From contig JANYBW010000018.1 of the NCBI GenBank assembly GCA_025360585.1, forward strand, positions 1 through 64,000: DNA of 64,000 nt. The letters run 5' to 3'. How positions within the stretch are numbered: the first letter of the stretch is position 1; the number at the start of each line of letters is the position of its first letter. Shown piece after piece: positions 1 to 8,937 of the stretch. The DNA comes from Actinomycetes bacterium (GTDB taxonomy: Bacteria; Actinomycetota; Acidimicrobiia; IMCC26256; PALSA-610). Position numbers and translations under genes: made by a program. The notes beneath the pieces were generated by a model. That model saw only the letters and a program-made list of their open reading frames with translations, was not told where the DNA came from and did no database searches.

Positions 1-1864
1 CTTTATAATACCACGGGCAGTTGTGGTCGGCACCCGCATTTGGAAACGGTCCGTCCACAAAACCCAACACCAGACGGGTAGCGCCACCGGGCACCTGGAA
101 TTGTTGCGCTGTTCCACCTGCAGCCGTGCCATCCCCGACGAAAAACACTTGATTCAGATTTGGTCGCAGCACCGTAGCGTTGGGCTGATAGGAAAATGGA
201 TTCGGTACTGCCGTACTCGAAGTCGCGTTGACGAACGCTCCGACGAGCGCTCCTCGCGGATACGCCACGACGCCCGCCAGGCCATTCATATCGGCAACCG
301 AAACGACCCCCGAGCCACCGTCGACAGTATTTTGGGGCGCTCCTTGAATTGGAAGGTCACCCATCCAAATAGTTCCACTCGCGCGAATCGAAATGATTGA
401 GGAACCTTGAAGCCCTACGAACGAGGGCGCGCCCGCCGAGCTCAAATGAGAACCATCACAGGTTTGTGCCGACGACCCGTTTCCGCCCAAAAATACTGGC
501 CCTGCGGCTGAGACTGTGCTGTTGAACAGTCCACCAGTCGGGAAGGTCGCTGGCGGCGGCAAGGTCGTGGTAGTTCGTGTGGTTTTGACGGGCGGCGCCG
601 TGGACGCATCAGTAGGGTTTGTCGGAACGTTCCCATTTTGTGTCCCGGTCGTTCCGCCAGTCGTGCAGCACTGCCCAGAGCTCGAGTTTCCAGCAGGCGG
701 GGCGACGGTGGCAGTGGGATCCGTTGACCCTGGCGGTTGAGCGCCAGTTCCGGCGGCCATCGTTGTGTTGCGACCAGATATTGGCGAAGCGGTCCCGGTG
801 GGCCGGATTGTCGTCGCGAAACGTACGCGCACAGATGGTGAGTTGCCATTGCGGTTGAATGCGAATGCCACACCAACCGCCGCGCCGCTGAACGCAATCG
901 CAGCGAGCACAGCGCCAATACGCTTGCGATTGCGCGCGGCAGATGACCTCGAAGACGCACCCAACGATGCAGTTCCCATCGCCGACGCGACTGGAGTGAC
1001 GACCGTGTCGTCAGTTTGAGCCACGGACGAGCCTGAGACCATGATGTCGTGTGGCACCATGATTTCTTGCGCTGGCACAATCGGCTCAACAACGACTCCG
1101 GTTCCGAAACCTGCGGCCCACGCGCACAGATCATTCGGACGTTTCAGCGGATCGGGGTTGAGCAAACTCTCGATTGCTTGCGCGATACCTAGTCCAACGA
1201 ACGGCGCGACATTTTGTAGCGAAGGCGCATCCGAGCTGTTGGTCTGTGGGGGCAGTGATCCGGTCATCATCTGCCAGCCCATCGCGCCGAGCCCGTATGC
1301 ATCGGCCGCCGCCGTTTGCGGTTGGCCAGCTAGGCACTCTGGCGCCATGTAGCCGATAGTTCCAACAAGATCACCGGTTTGCGTGAGCGGCTCGCCACCC
1401 GTGACCATAGCGATACCAAAATCAGCCAGGTATGCGTGCCCGCCACGGTCGAAAAGCACATTCGAAGGTTTTACATCTCGATGCACAATTCCGTCGCGAT
1501 GCGCACTGCCCAATGCATCCCCGATTAATCGCAAAACGCCAACAGCCGCGCCGACGCTCACACGCTCGTCGCGGAACAAGACGCTTCGCAGATTGCCGCC
1601 CTGGTAGCAGCGCATCGCAAAATAAGGTCGGCCCTCATATTCCCCTACGTCACGCACATCGACAATATTTGGGTGATGGAGGCCGTCCAAAACGTCTATC
1701 TCGCGTTGGAGTCTTCGGGCGAGGAGCGGATCAGAGCGATCAAGCAATTTGACGGCGACGGCCTTGTGAGTACGAGGATCCCGACATAAGTAGACAATTG
1801 ATTGTCCACCTCGCCCGAGCTCGTTCAAAACCTCGTAACGGCCGATGTGTTCCGGCAAAGCCAT
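1..1864 (-). CDS. Membrane Ser/Thr protein kinase with extracellular sensor-like domain (3' end outside window)
   Basis: Hanks-type kinase, truncated by the left edge; at least 621 codons are visible. The ATG at 1864 begins MALPEHIGRYEVLNELG. Visible motifs are the glycine loop GRGGQSIVY (residues 17-25), the ATP lysine in AVKLL (Lys39), HRDVKPSN (His128-Arg-Asp130), DFG (Asp148) and MAPE. A hydrophobic segment near residues 315-337 is followed by a Pro/Thr-rich linker. From about residue 447 there is a beta-rich ectodomain with FFVGDGTAAGG and VPGGATRLVLGFVDG, a pattern I associate with galactose-binding-like domains of bacterial surface proteins. No PASTA repeats are seen. The kinase should phosphorylate cytoplasmic targets in response to something bound outside; the ligand is unknown. 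It lies 149 bp after the M16 peptidase gene on the same strand. Confidence 0.88.
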   Translation of the reverse strand, partial: MALPEHIGRYEVLNELGRGGQSIVYLCRDPRTHKAVAVKLLDRSDPLLARRLQREIDVLDGLHHPNIVDVRDVGEYEGRPYFAMRCYQGGNLRSVLFRDERVSVGAAVGVLRLIGDALGSAHRDGIVHRDVKPSNVLFDRGGHAYLADFGIAMVTGGEPLTQTGDLVGTIGYMAPECLAGQPQTAAADAYGLGAMGWQMMTGSLPPQTNSSDAPSLQNVAPFVGLGIAQAIESLLNPDPLKRPNDLCAWAAGFGTGVVVEPIVPAQEIMVPHDIMVSGSSVAQTDDTVVTPVASAMGTASLGASSRSSAARNRKRIGAVLAAIAFSGAAVGVAFAFNRNGNSPSVRVRFATTIRPTGTASPISGRNTTMAAGTGAQPPGSTDPTATVAPPAGNSSSGQCCTTGGTTGTQNGNVPTNPTDASTAPPVKTTRTTTTLPPPATFPTGGLFNSTVSAAGPVFLGGNGSSAQTCDGSHLSSAGAPSFVGLQGSSIISIRASGTIWMGDLPIQGAPQNTVDGGSGVVSVADMNGLAGVVAYPRGALVGAFVNATSSTAVPNPFSYQPNATVLRPNLNQVFFVGDGTAAGGTAQQFQVPGGATRLVLGFVDGPFPNAGADHNCPWYYK

Positions 1865-2013
1865 GTATCTCCCCATTCAGTTAGCAGCTCGAGACTGTAT
1901 CGCAGTCCGAGTCAAACACGCCAGGGACATCACTCGAGCCACCACTGCAGTGACGGCGCCCAGCCATTTCCAACGGTTGTGATTGGCCGACGACCGCTTT
2001 CCGATTCGATCCG

Positions 2014-3270
2014 CTACACCGTAGCGAAGTCGCTTTCGGTGAATGGGCCCACTACCGCGAGGGCGCGAGGTTGGTCGCGCACGACTCGGTCGACCACACG
2101 CGCGATGTCATCGAGGGTTACGGCTTCGACGCGCGCCGCGAGATCATCGAGGGTAGGGATCTCACCATCGACCAACACGCCGCGACCCAAGCGCCGCATC
2201 CGCGAGGAAGATGTCTCTAACGACATCACGAGCGAGCCTTTGAGACTGCTCTTGGCCGATTCAAGTTCGCGCGCACTGATCGTCGATTCGGTGACGAGGC
2301 GATCGAGTTGTGCGTGGATCACCTCGAGAGTTTCGTGCACGCGCTCGACGGCCGTCCCCGCGTAGATCCCAAGAAAACCGGAATCTTCAAACGCGGCCCG
2401 AAACGAATACACCGAATAGGCGAGCCCACGTTCTTCACGTACTTCTTGAAACAACCGGGAGGCCATGCCCCCACCAAGGATCTGATTCAGAACGGTAAAC
2501 GCGTAACGGTCGTCGTCGTGTTGGGCAAACGCGCGCGTTCCCAATACAAGATGCGCTTGTTCGGTGTCGCGTTCAATTAACCCGATCGCGTTCGCCGCAC
2601 CCGCAGCCGCGTTGGTACGGGTCGGTCGATCCTGCAAAACGTCGGGGGCGTGCTCGCTCAATAACGAACGAAATGCCGCGTGATCCAGATCTCCTGCCGC
2701 GGCCCACACAACATTTTTGGGTACGTAATGCGCTGCGTGATAGGCGCTGATTGATTCGCGCGGCATCTCGCTGACTGTCGTTTCAAAACCGATCACTTCG
2801 CGCCCCAGCACGTGATCGGGAAACATCACTGAGCCGAAGAGATCGTGCACGAGATCGTCCGGCGTGTCGTCGCGCATGGCGATTTCTTCGAGAATTACTT
2901 GGCGTTCGGTTTCAACTTCATCGGCCCGAAACGCTGGCCGCCACACAACATCGCTCAGCACTTCGGTGGCCAACGCAAGGTGTTCACTTGGCACCCGAAC
3001 GTAAAAAACCGTTTGTTCATGGGAGGTAAACGCGTTCATCTCGCCGCCGACATTTTCGATCGTCTCGGCGATTTCGCGTGCGCTGCGATCGGCTGTCCCT
3101 TTGAACAACAGGTGTTCGAGGAAATGGCTCGAACCTGCTTGTTCGTCGGTTTCGTCACGCGCCCCCGTGCCGACCCATGCTCCGAGCGTCACGGAGCGCA
3201 GCTGCGGCAAAGTTTCGGTGACGATACGCAACCCACTATCAAGCGTCGAGTGATCAATCGTTTCAGCCAT
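2014..3270 (-). CDS. M16 family zinc peptidase (processing-protease type)
   Basis: 418 residues, the usual size of a single-gene M16 peptidase of the PqqL/YmxG/mitochondrial-processing-peptidase group. The inverted zinc motif HFLEH is at residues 49-53 and the downstream glutamate helix appears as ETERQVILEEIAM, so the active site looks complete. A conserved RGLAYSVYSF segment marks the C-terminal half. No signal peptide is visible, so the protein is probably cytoplasmic. Placement immediately after pnp is the classic order in actinobacteria and Firmicutes. A strong hairpin (3299-3324) separates it from pnp, so it may have its own promoter. The substrate is unknown. Confidence 0.93.
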   Translation of the reverse strand: MAETIDHSTLDSGLRIVTETLPQLRSVTLGAWVGTGARDETDEQAGSSHFLEHLLFKGTADRSAREIAETIENVGGEMNAFTSHEQTVFYVRVPSEHLALATEVLSDVVWRPAFRADEVETERQVILEEIAMRDDTPDDLVHDLFGSVMFPDHVLGREVIGFETTVSEMPRESISAYHAAHYVPKNVVWAAAGDLDHAAFRSLLSEHAPDVLQDRPTRTNAAAGAANAIGLIERDTEQAHLVLGTRAFAQHDDDRYAFTVLNQILGGGMASRLFQEVREERGLAYSVYSFRAAFEDSGFLGIYAGTAVERVHETLEVIHAQLDRLVTESTISARELESAKSSLKGSLVMSLETSSSRMRRLGRGVLVDGEIPTLDDLAARVEAVTLDDIARVVDRVVRDQPRALAVVGPFTESDFATV

Positions 3271-3298
3271 GTTCGAGATCCTTGATTGAGAAATGCAA

Positions 3299-3324
3299 GC
3301 GGGGCTGGTCGAAACCAGCCCCGC
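3299..3324 (-). terminator. Hairpin terminator after pnp
   Basis: Perfect 11-bp inverted repeat (gcggggctggt / accagccccgc) around a 4-nt loop that reads TTCG on the transcribed minus strand, a very stable tetraloop. It begins 25 nt after the pnp stop codon and is followed by TTGCATTTC, moderately T-rich. It should end or attenuate the rpsO-pnp transcript before the peptidase gene. Confidence 0.8.
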
Positions 3325-3348
3325 AAAACAACAATGAATGAAACGGAG

Positions 3349-5844
3349 TTACCGGCGACGTGCGCCGCCACCACCATTGCCACCACGACGGTTGCGATCG
3401 CCACCACCGCGACGGCTGCCGCCACGGTCGCCATCGCCGCCACCCGCACCGCGTTCGGCTTCGGGGCCAAGCTCACCGAATTCGCCAGCAACATCGTCTT
3501 CCCAAGAAGATTCGAAGCTCACGGTCTCGACACCTTCTACCGCAGGTGCTGATTCACGCCGGGCTGGGCGTCCAGAATCACTCCGGCCTGAATCGCTCCG
3601 GGCTGAATCACCGCTGGCGGAACCGCCACCCGCGGATGGGCTGTCGCCGCCGTTGGAACTTTCCTCGCCCGCAAGCGTCAACGAAAGCTTGCCGTTCTGG
3701 TCGATATCGTCGACGCGAACTTCGATTTCGTCACCGAGGTTCACGACGTCTTCGACCCGGTCGATGCGCTTGCCGCGACCGAGCTTCGAGATGTGGATCA
3801 GACCATCACGACCCGGAAGGATGTTCACGAACGCACCGAACTTGGTGATGTTCACAACCTTGCCGAGGTACGTGGCGCCGAGTTCCGCGGTTGGCGGATC
3901 GAGGATCAACATGATCCGACGTTGTGCTTCTTCAACTCGTGCAGATTCTTTCGAGCCAATCGAAACGATTCCGACCATGCCATCGTCGCTGACCGCGATG
4001 TCGGCGCCGGTGTCTTGTTGGATCGTGTTGATGACCTTGCCTTTCGGCCCGATCACTTCACCGATTTTGTCCATCGGAATTTCGAAGCTGATGATCTTCG
4101 GTGCGCTGTCGCGAACTTCGGCGCGCGGTGCGTCGATCGCTTCGGCCATCACCGCAAGAATCTTCAAACGGGCTTCTTTGGCCTGCAACAACGCAGCACC
4201 GAGAACGTCGGCAGGGATACCTTCGATCTTGGTGTCGAGCTGCAATGCGGTTACGAATTCGCTCGTTCCCGCAACTTTGAAGTCCATGTCGCCGAACGCG
4301 TCTTCTGCACCGAGGATGTCGGTGAGGGTCGTGTATTTGCCTTCGGCAAACACCAGGCCCATCGCGATACCAGCAACGGGAGCCTTAATCGGCACACCGG
4401 CATCCATCAACGACAAGGTAGAACCACATACCGACGCCATCGAAGTCGAGCCGTTCGACGCCATGACGTCACTCACAACCCGCAATGCGTAGGGCCATTC
4501 TTCAACCGACGGCAACACTGGCACCAAGGCCCGAGCGGCCAGGGCACCGTGGCCAATTTCGCGACGTTTCGGCGAGCCAACCCGGCCGGTTTCACCCGTC
4601 GAGAATGGCGGGAAGTTGTAGTGGTGCATGTAGCGCTTTTTGTCGTGGAGCGAAAGCGTGTCGACCATTTGTTCCATGCGCATCATGCCCAGTGTCGTCA
4701 CCGACAACACCTGAGTTTCACCACGTTGGAATAAGCCGGTGCCGTGCGCGGTGCTCAACAAACCAACTTCAGCACTCAGTGGACGGATGTCCGCCGGCCC
4801 ACGGCCATCGATGCGCGCGCCTTCGTTAACGATGCGGCTCCGTACGACCTTTTTCTGGACGCTACGAGCGGCCCGCTTGACCTGCGCGGCCCGATCCGCG
4901 AACGCACCCGGCGCATCGGCAGTTCCGACCAACGCGGCCAACAATTCGCTATCAATTTCGGCAAGTTTCTCGTTGCGGTCGTGCTTGTCCGCGATCTTCA
5001 TCGCATCGCCGACGGCATCTTTGGCGTGGGCTTCAACTGCGGCATAGACGTCGTCGTCGTAGTCGCTGTGGATCTGGTATTCGATCGTTTCGATCTTGCC
5101 GTGCGCGGCTTCAACTTTGGCTTTGAGCTCAAGTTGCATTTGCACCGATGCAGCAATCCACTTCTTGGATTCTTCAAGCCCTTGCGCAATCACTTCTTCA
5201 GTGACCTTGGGTGCGCCGTCTTGGTACATATCCCAGGAACCTTCGGTCCCGCCGGCTTCGACCATCATGACGGCAACGTCGCCGTCGTCGAGTTGACGAC
5301 CAGCCACGACGATTTCAAAGGTAGAACGCTCGCCTTCTTGGAAGGTCGGGTGCGCAACCCATTCGCCGTTGAGGTGCGCCAAGCGCACAGCACCGATCGG
5401 GCCGTTGAACGGGATACCACTGATCATGAGCGCCGCGGAGGCACCGTTGATCGAAATAACGTCGTGCGGGTTTTCCAGATCGACACCTAAGATGGTGGCA
5501 ACAACCTGTACTTCGTTGCGGAAGCCTTCAGGAAAGCTCGGGCGCAACGGGCGGTCGGTCAAGCGGCACGTCAGGATCGCTTCTTCACCAGGACGGCCTT
5601 CACGGCGGAAAAACGAACCGGGAATTTTGCCGGCGGCGTACATGCGTTCTTCGACCTCGACCGTGAGGGGGAAGAAATCGATGCCGTCACGCGGCTTCGA
5701 AGTACAGACCGTGCTGAGCAGCACAGTTTCGCCGACCCGCACGACGACTGCGCCGTCGGCCAGGCTGGCAAATTTGCCGGTTTCGATGGACATTTCCAGG
5801 CCGTCAGCATTGATCGGGCCGGATACACGAATGGCGTCACCCAT
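3349..5844 (-). CDS. pnp: Polyribonucleotide nucleotidyltransferase (PNPase)
   Basis: Phosphorolytic 3'-5' exoribonuclease of mRNA turnover, 831 residues from the ATG at 5844 (MGDAIRVSGP). That start is chosen because AGAGGAG precedes it; the reading frame stays open further upstream without homology. Two RNase PH domains with the alpha-helical linker fill roughly residues 1-555. A KH domain with IGEVIGPKGK is near 593-645 and an S1 domain starting GATYLGKVV runs about 656-720. The final ~110 residues are an unusual low-complexity tail: Ser/Gly/Asp-rich, then from about residue 800 Arg/Gly-rich (GGSRRGGGDRNRRGGNGGGG). That makes the protein longer than a typical ~700-residue PNPase. It lies downstream of rpsO as in many bacteria, with a 299-bp leader that contains no gene. 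Confidence 0.97.
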   Translation of the reverse strand: MGDAIRVSGPINADGLEMSIETGKFASLADGAVVVRVGETVLLSTVCTSKPRDGIDFFPLTVEVEERMYAAGKIPGSFFRREGRPGEEAILTCRLTDRPLRPSFPEGFRNEVQVVATILGVDLENPHDVISINGASAALMISGIPFNGPIGAVRLAHLNGEWVAHPTFQEGERSTFEIVVAGRQLDDGDVAVMMVEAGGTEGSWDMYQDGAPKVTEEVIAQGLEESKKWIAASVQMQLELKAKVEAAHGKIETIEYQIHSDYDDDVYAAVEAHAKDAVGDAMKIADKHDRNEKLAEIDSELLAALVGTADAPGAFADRAAQVKRAARSVQKKVVRSRIVNEGARIDGRGPADIRPLSAEVGLLSTAHGTGLFQRGETQVLSVTTLGMMRMEQMVDTLSLHDKKRYMHHYNFPPFSTGETGRVGSPKRREIGHGALAARALVPVLPSVEEWPYALRVVSDVMASNGSTSMASVCGSTLSLMDAGVPIKAPVAGIAMGLVFAEGKYTTLTDILGAEDAFGDMDFKVAGTSEFVTALQLDTKIEGIPADVLGAALLQAKEARLKILAVMAEAIDAPRAEVRDSAPKIISFEIPMDKIGEVIGPKGKVINTIQQDTGADIAVSDDGMVGIVSIGSKESARVEEAQRRIMLILDPPTAELGATYLGKVVNITKFGAFVNILPGRDGLIHISKLGRGKRIDRVEDVVNLGDEIEVRVDDIDQNGKLSLTLAGEESSNGGDSPSAGGGSASGDSARSDSGRSDSGRPARRESAPAVEGVETVSFESSWEDDVAGEFGELGPEAERGAGGGDGDRGGSRRGGGDRNRRGGNGGGGARRR

Positions 5845-6112
5845 AAGGTGCGCTCCTCTCATTGAACCGCGAACGTTTCGCGGGGTTGTGGTGCTCTGGA
5901 GCAGGAGACGTTCCCAGTGGTCAGCGACCCGGTTCGGACTTGAGCTATCGCATGCCGTGTGGCTTCGATAATCAGCGCCGAGGCGTTGGCAACCGGCAAC
6001 CTCCACCTCATCCCAAAGCTGGTTTGGGTATTGCGATAGGTGTTGCTTCGCCGCGTACAGCCTCGGGTGGCGCCTGAACCAGGGCCAATTGAGTTTGGAG
6101 CCGAACGCGAAA

Positions 6113-6138
6113 CGAGGAGTGCATTGTTGCACTCCTCG
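6113..6138 (-). terminator. Hairpin between rpsO and pnp
   Basis: Perfect 11-bp inverted repeat (cgaggagtgca / tgcactcctcg) with a 4-nt loop, starting a few bases after the rpsO stop codon. There is no clear U-run, so it could be a terminator, or a pnp leader hairpin of the kind that RNase III and PNPase use for autoregulation in Escherichia coli. The rest of the 5845-6143 interval shows no other gene or motif I can support. Confidence 0.6.
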
Positions 6139-6143
6139 CAGGG

Positions 6144-6401
6144 TTAGCGGCGGATACCCAGCTTGGCGATCAGCGTACGGTAGCCCTCGACATCATTACC
6201 CTTGAGGTAATCGAGAAGCCGGCGCCGACGACCGACCAGCATCAACAATCCACGACGGGAGTGATGGTCCTTTTTATGGGACTTCAGGTGCTCCGTGAGG
6301 TGCTGAATGCGCTCAGTGAGCAAAGCGATCTGCACTTCCGTCGACCCAGTATCGGAATCGTGTCGGCGGTGCTCGGTGATCGTGGCGGTCTTGTTCGGCA
6401 T
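6144..6401 (-). CDS. rpsO: 30S ribosomal protein S15
   Basis: 85 residues ([20 protein letters not shown]...), marginally shorter than the usual 88-89. The family hallmarks are visible: [45 protein letters not shown], and the C-terminal Y-x-x-L-I-x-K-L-G-I-R-R. It binds 16S rRNA in the platform of the small subunit. It sits between ribF and pnp in the order conserved across bacteria. Confidence 0.98.
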   Translation of the reverse strand: MPNKTATITEHRRHDSDTGSTEVQIALLTERIQHLTEHLKSHKKDHHSRRGLLMLVGRRRRLLDYLKGNDVEGYRTLIAKLGIRR

Positions 6402-6534
6402 GTGTACTGAATGCTTTCCCAGGTAAACACTTGGCTAGATCAGCTCCGAGACAGCCCCGGAGCGACCGCCCAAGCTACCACGCACGGCCGCACATTCCCG
6501 GATTCCCGATTTCGAGGCGCTCCGTTTGGGCCCG

Positions 6535-7491
6535 TTATTGCAGCAACCGCCGGGTTTCGGCGACGTCCGCGTTCATCTGCACAATCAGGTCGTCGATGCC
6601 ATCAAACTTCAATTGCCCTCGAAGGTGGTGTTCAAAACGCACCTCGACACTTTGGCCGTAGAGATCGCCGTCGAAATCGAGCAGATACGGCTCCAGCAAT
6701 CGCATGCCGCGTTCGTCGTAAAACGTCGGGCGCCGTCCGAGCGAAATCGCAGCTATGTGCTCAGCTCCCCCGCCGTCGATAAACGTTCCGGCGTAAACCC
6801 CATCGGCCGGCAGACACGTGTTCGCGGCCACACCAACATTCGCAGTCGGGAACCCAAGCTCGCGTCCGCGCTGGTCGCCGCGCTCCACGATGCCGCGCAC
6901 CGCGTGCGGACGTCCGAGCAGTTCAGCGGCGGCTTCCACGTCGCCGGCTGCCAGTTTCGCACGAACGCTGGTCGAAGAAAACGCTTGCGCACCGGGCTCG
7001 GCTGCGACGAGACCAAGGCCAATCACTTCGAAACCGAGGCGTGCACCCATCGCTTCGAGCAACGCCACGCTGCCCATACGCCGATAACCAAAATGAAAAT
7101 CAGCACCCACCACAACCAGTTTTGTGTTGAGCAGACCAACGAGAACTTCGTTCACAAACTCTTCGGCAGTTTCACTCGATCGCGCTTTGTCGAAGTGCAA
7201 CACGACTGCGTGATCAACCAGCTCGGTGCTCCCAAGCAGTTCGAGTTTTTGTTCAAGCGTGGTGAGTAGCTGAGGTGCCGATTCGGGCCGCACAACTTCG
7301 GCCGGATGTTTATCGAAAGTCACGACCGCGGCGGCGAGACCGCGCGCGGTCGCCAGATCGTGCACCAATCGCAACAACGCTTGATGGCCGCGGTGCACAC
7401 CGTCGTAGGCACCAATGGTGACGACACTTCCCGTGGTGAGCGCACCTTCGGCTACCGAGGGATCGCGATGTTTCTGCATACCCACCATCAT
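6535..7491 (-). CDS. ribF: Bifunctional riboflavin kinase / FAD synthetase
   Basis: 318 residues. The N-terminal nucleotidyltransferase (FAD synthetase) domain has GAYDGVHRGHQALL (residues 27-40) and the C-terminal riboflavin kinase domain has RGRELGFPTANV. It converts riboflavin to FMN and then FAD. The ATG at 7491 overlaps the truB stop by 4 nt (ATGA), so translation is coupled; a second ATG directly follows and cannot be excluded as the start. A weak GC-rich hairpin is visible after the stop near 6443-6462, followed by rpsO. Confidence 0.95.
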   Translation of the reverse strand: MMVGMQKHRDPSVAEGALTTGSVVTIGAYDGVHRGHQALLRLVHDLATARGLAAAVVTFDKHPAEVVRPESAPQLLTTLEQKLELLGSTELVDHAVVLHFDKARSSETAEEFVNEVLVGLLNTKLVVVGADFHFGYRRMGSVALLEAMGARLGFEVIGLGLVAAEPGAQAFSSTSVRAKLAAGDVEAAAELLGRPHAVRGIVERGDQRGRELGFPTANVGVAANTCLPADGVYAGTFIDGGGAEHIAAISLGRRPTFYDERGMRLLEPYLLDFDGDLYGQSVEVRFEHHLRGQLKFDGIDDLIVQMNADVAETRRLLQ

Positions 7492-8411
7492 TGCTCGCGC
7501 ACGTGGGCCATGACGACTGCGGGCTTCACGCCACGCGGATCCTTGCGCCGTTCGTAGACGGCGACCAGCGTGCCGTCGGCTCGCAACGTCGCGAACGGCC
7601 CGGGGTGCTCCAACAGGTCAGCAGTCAAAAACTCAGTTGCGGAAAACATCCCGCCGTTGTTGATCTTTACGAGCATCTCGCCGTTTGGCCGGATGCTCGG
7701 CATGGACCGCACTGCCTGCGCGGGATTCAAGACCACTTCCGCGCCACGTTCCTCAACCGCCGCGAGGGTGTGCGCTTCCTCGATGCCAAACTTGCCAACC
7801 GAAAGCCGGCGCAACGTTGAAAGGTGAGCAACGCCATTGAGCGCAGTGCCGAGATCGGCGGCGAGTGTTCGGATATACGTTCCGCTGCTGCAATCGACTG
7901 TGATCGTTGCCGTTGGGTTCACGCCTTCGCAGTTCGTTGCATCGACCGTTAAATCATGAATCGTTATCAGGCGCGCTTTGCGTTCTATCTCGATACCTTC
8001 TCGGGCGAGTTCGTGAAGCCGTTTACCGTCGACTTTCAGCGCCGAAACCATCGGCGGAACCTGTTGAATCTCACCTTGGAACGTTGCCGCGGCCACAACG
8101 ATTTCGGCGTGCGACAAATGCATCGGCTGGGTCGAGGTCACCACACCAGCAGCATCGAGCGTGTCGGTGGCAATACCAAATACCACAGTGCCCACGTACG
8201 TTTTGCGCGACTCCGAGAGATACCTCAGCAGCCGGGTGGCGTCGCCAAGGCCAATGAGCAACACACCCGTAGCATCAGGATCGAGCGTGCCCGCATGACC
8301 AACTTGGCGTTGATTGAAGACCTTGCGGCACCGCGCCACAACATCATGGCTCGTCATCCCCGCGGGCTTATCAACGACCACGAGTCCATGAACATTTGCA
8401 GGACGAACCAT
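7488..8411 (-). CDS. truB: tRNA pseudouridine(55) synthase TruB
   Basis: 307 residues. Makes pseudouridine 55 in the T-loop of tRNAs. The signature GHAGTLDPDATGVL contains the catalytic Asp44, KPAGMTSHDVV opens the fold, and the RLITIHDL and CSSGTYIRTLAADLG segments are present. The C-terminal part resembles the actinobacterial TruB C-terminal (PUA-like) region. It begins 15 bp after the rbfA stop and overlaps ribF by 4 nt. Confidence 0.97.
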   Translation of the reverse strand: MVRPANVHGLVVVDKPAGMTSHDVVARCRKVFNQRQVGHAGTLDPDATGVLLIGLGDATRLLRYLSESRKTYVGTVVFGIATDTLDAAGVVTSTQPMHLSHAEIVVAAATFQGEIQQVPPMVSALKVDGKRLHELAREGIEIERKARLITIHDLTVDATNCEGVNPTATITVDCSSGTYIRTLAADLGTALNGVAHLSTLRRLSVGKFGIEEAHTLAAVEERGAEVVLNPAQAVRSMPSIRPNGEMLVKINNGGMFSATEFLTADLLEHPGPFATLRADGTLVAVYERRKDPRGVKPAVVMAHVREQ

Positions 8412-8426
8412 CGGAGCGCGGCGTAG

Positions 8427-8786
8427 CTATTCGTCGTCGAGGGTGTCGGTGCGGCGCCCGCCGTTGTGCAAGATTTCTTCAATACGACGGCCAGCATCGA
8501 TCGAGGGGTCGGCGACAAACACCAGCTTCGGCACCGCGCGGACACGCATCCCTCGGCCCAACACGTTGCGCAAGTGCGGAGCAGCCGAATCGAGCGCAGC
8601 CTGGGCATCCGGCGAACTCAACGAGGAGTAATAGCACGTCGCCTGACTGAGATCGTTGAGTACTTCAACGCCGGTGATCGTGACCATCTCCAAACGAGGG
8701 TCCGACATCCGTTCCATTTCGGTCGCGACGACCTCATGCACAACCTCGTTCAGGCGGGCAGTCCGGGGGTATCGCTTTCCAGGCAT
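8427..8786 (-). CDS. rbfA: 30S ribosome-binding factor A
   Basis: 119 residues from the ATG at 8786 (MPGKRYPRTARLNEVVHEVV); an alternative ATG lies three codons upstream at 8795. A single KH-like domain protein for late 16S rRNA maturation. Family features are DPRLEMVTITGVEVLNDLSQATCYYS and the VPKLVFVADPSIDAGRRIEEIL segment. It normally follows infB directly; here the two are separated by the divergent sigma-factor module, so rbfA must have its own promoter. No convincing Shine-Dalgarno sequence is seen. Confidence 0.93.
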   Translation of the reverse strand: MPGKRYPRTARLNEVVHEVVATEMERMSDPRLEMVTITGVEVLNDLSQATCYYSSLSSPDAQAALDSAAPHLRNVLGRGMRVRAVPKLVFVADPSIDAGRRIEEILHNGGRRTDTLDDE

Positions 8787-8852
8787 AGCGGCCATTCTCG
8801 CACACCCACTCGCCAAACCTCCCCAATTTCCCGCTTTGGCGGAGCCCCCGCA

Positions 8853-8881
8853 CCAAAATTGACGCCGTTTCGCGCTCAAAA
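8853..8881 (-). promoter_or_regulatory. Shared 29-nt element upstream of rbfA (copy A)
   Basis: The block ccaaaattgacgccgtttcg-cgctcaaaa matches 21230-21258 at 24 of 29 positions (core tgacgccgtt identical). It lies 67 nt upstream of the rbfA start; the other copy is 71 nt upstream of the proS start, in the same orientation relative to the gene. Flanking sequence aligns more weakly. It could be a regulator site, promoter part or dispersed intergenic repeat. Confidence 0.45.
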
Positions 8882-8937
8882 CGCGACCCAAGCGGGATTC
8901 TGGTTGCAAATTGGCGGTCTACGGTGTCGATACGGGT

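Noticed and set aside
442-1134. 230-codon minus-strand ORF
   Set aside because: It overlaps the kinase gene in another frame, has Arg/Ser/Pro-rich random composition and no motif.
3338-4492. 384-codon plus-strand ORF antisense to pnp
   Set aside because: Composition reflects the codons of pnp read backwards; no ribosome site or family.
5845-6132. N-terminal extension of PNPase
   Set aside because: Open frame only; the ribosome site and family start are at 5844.
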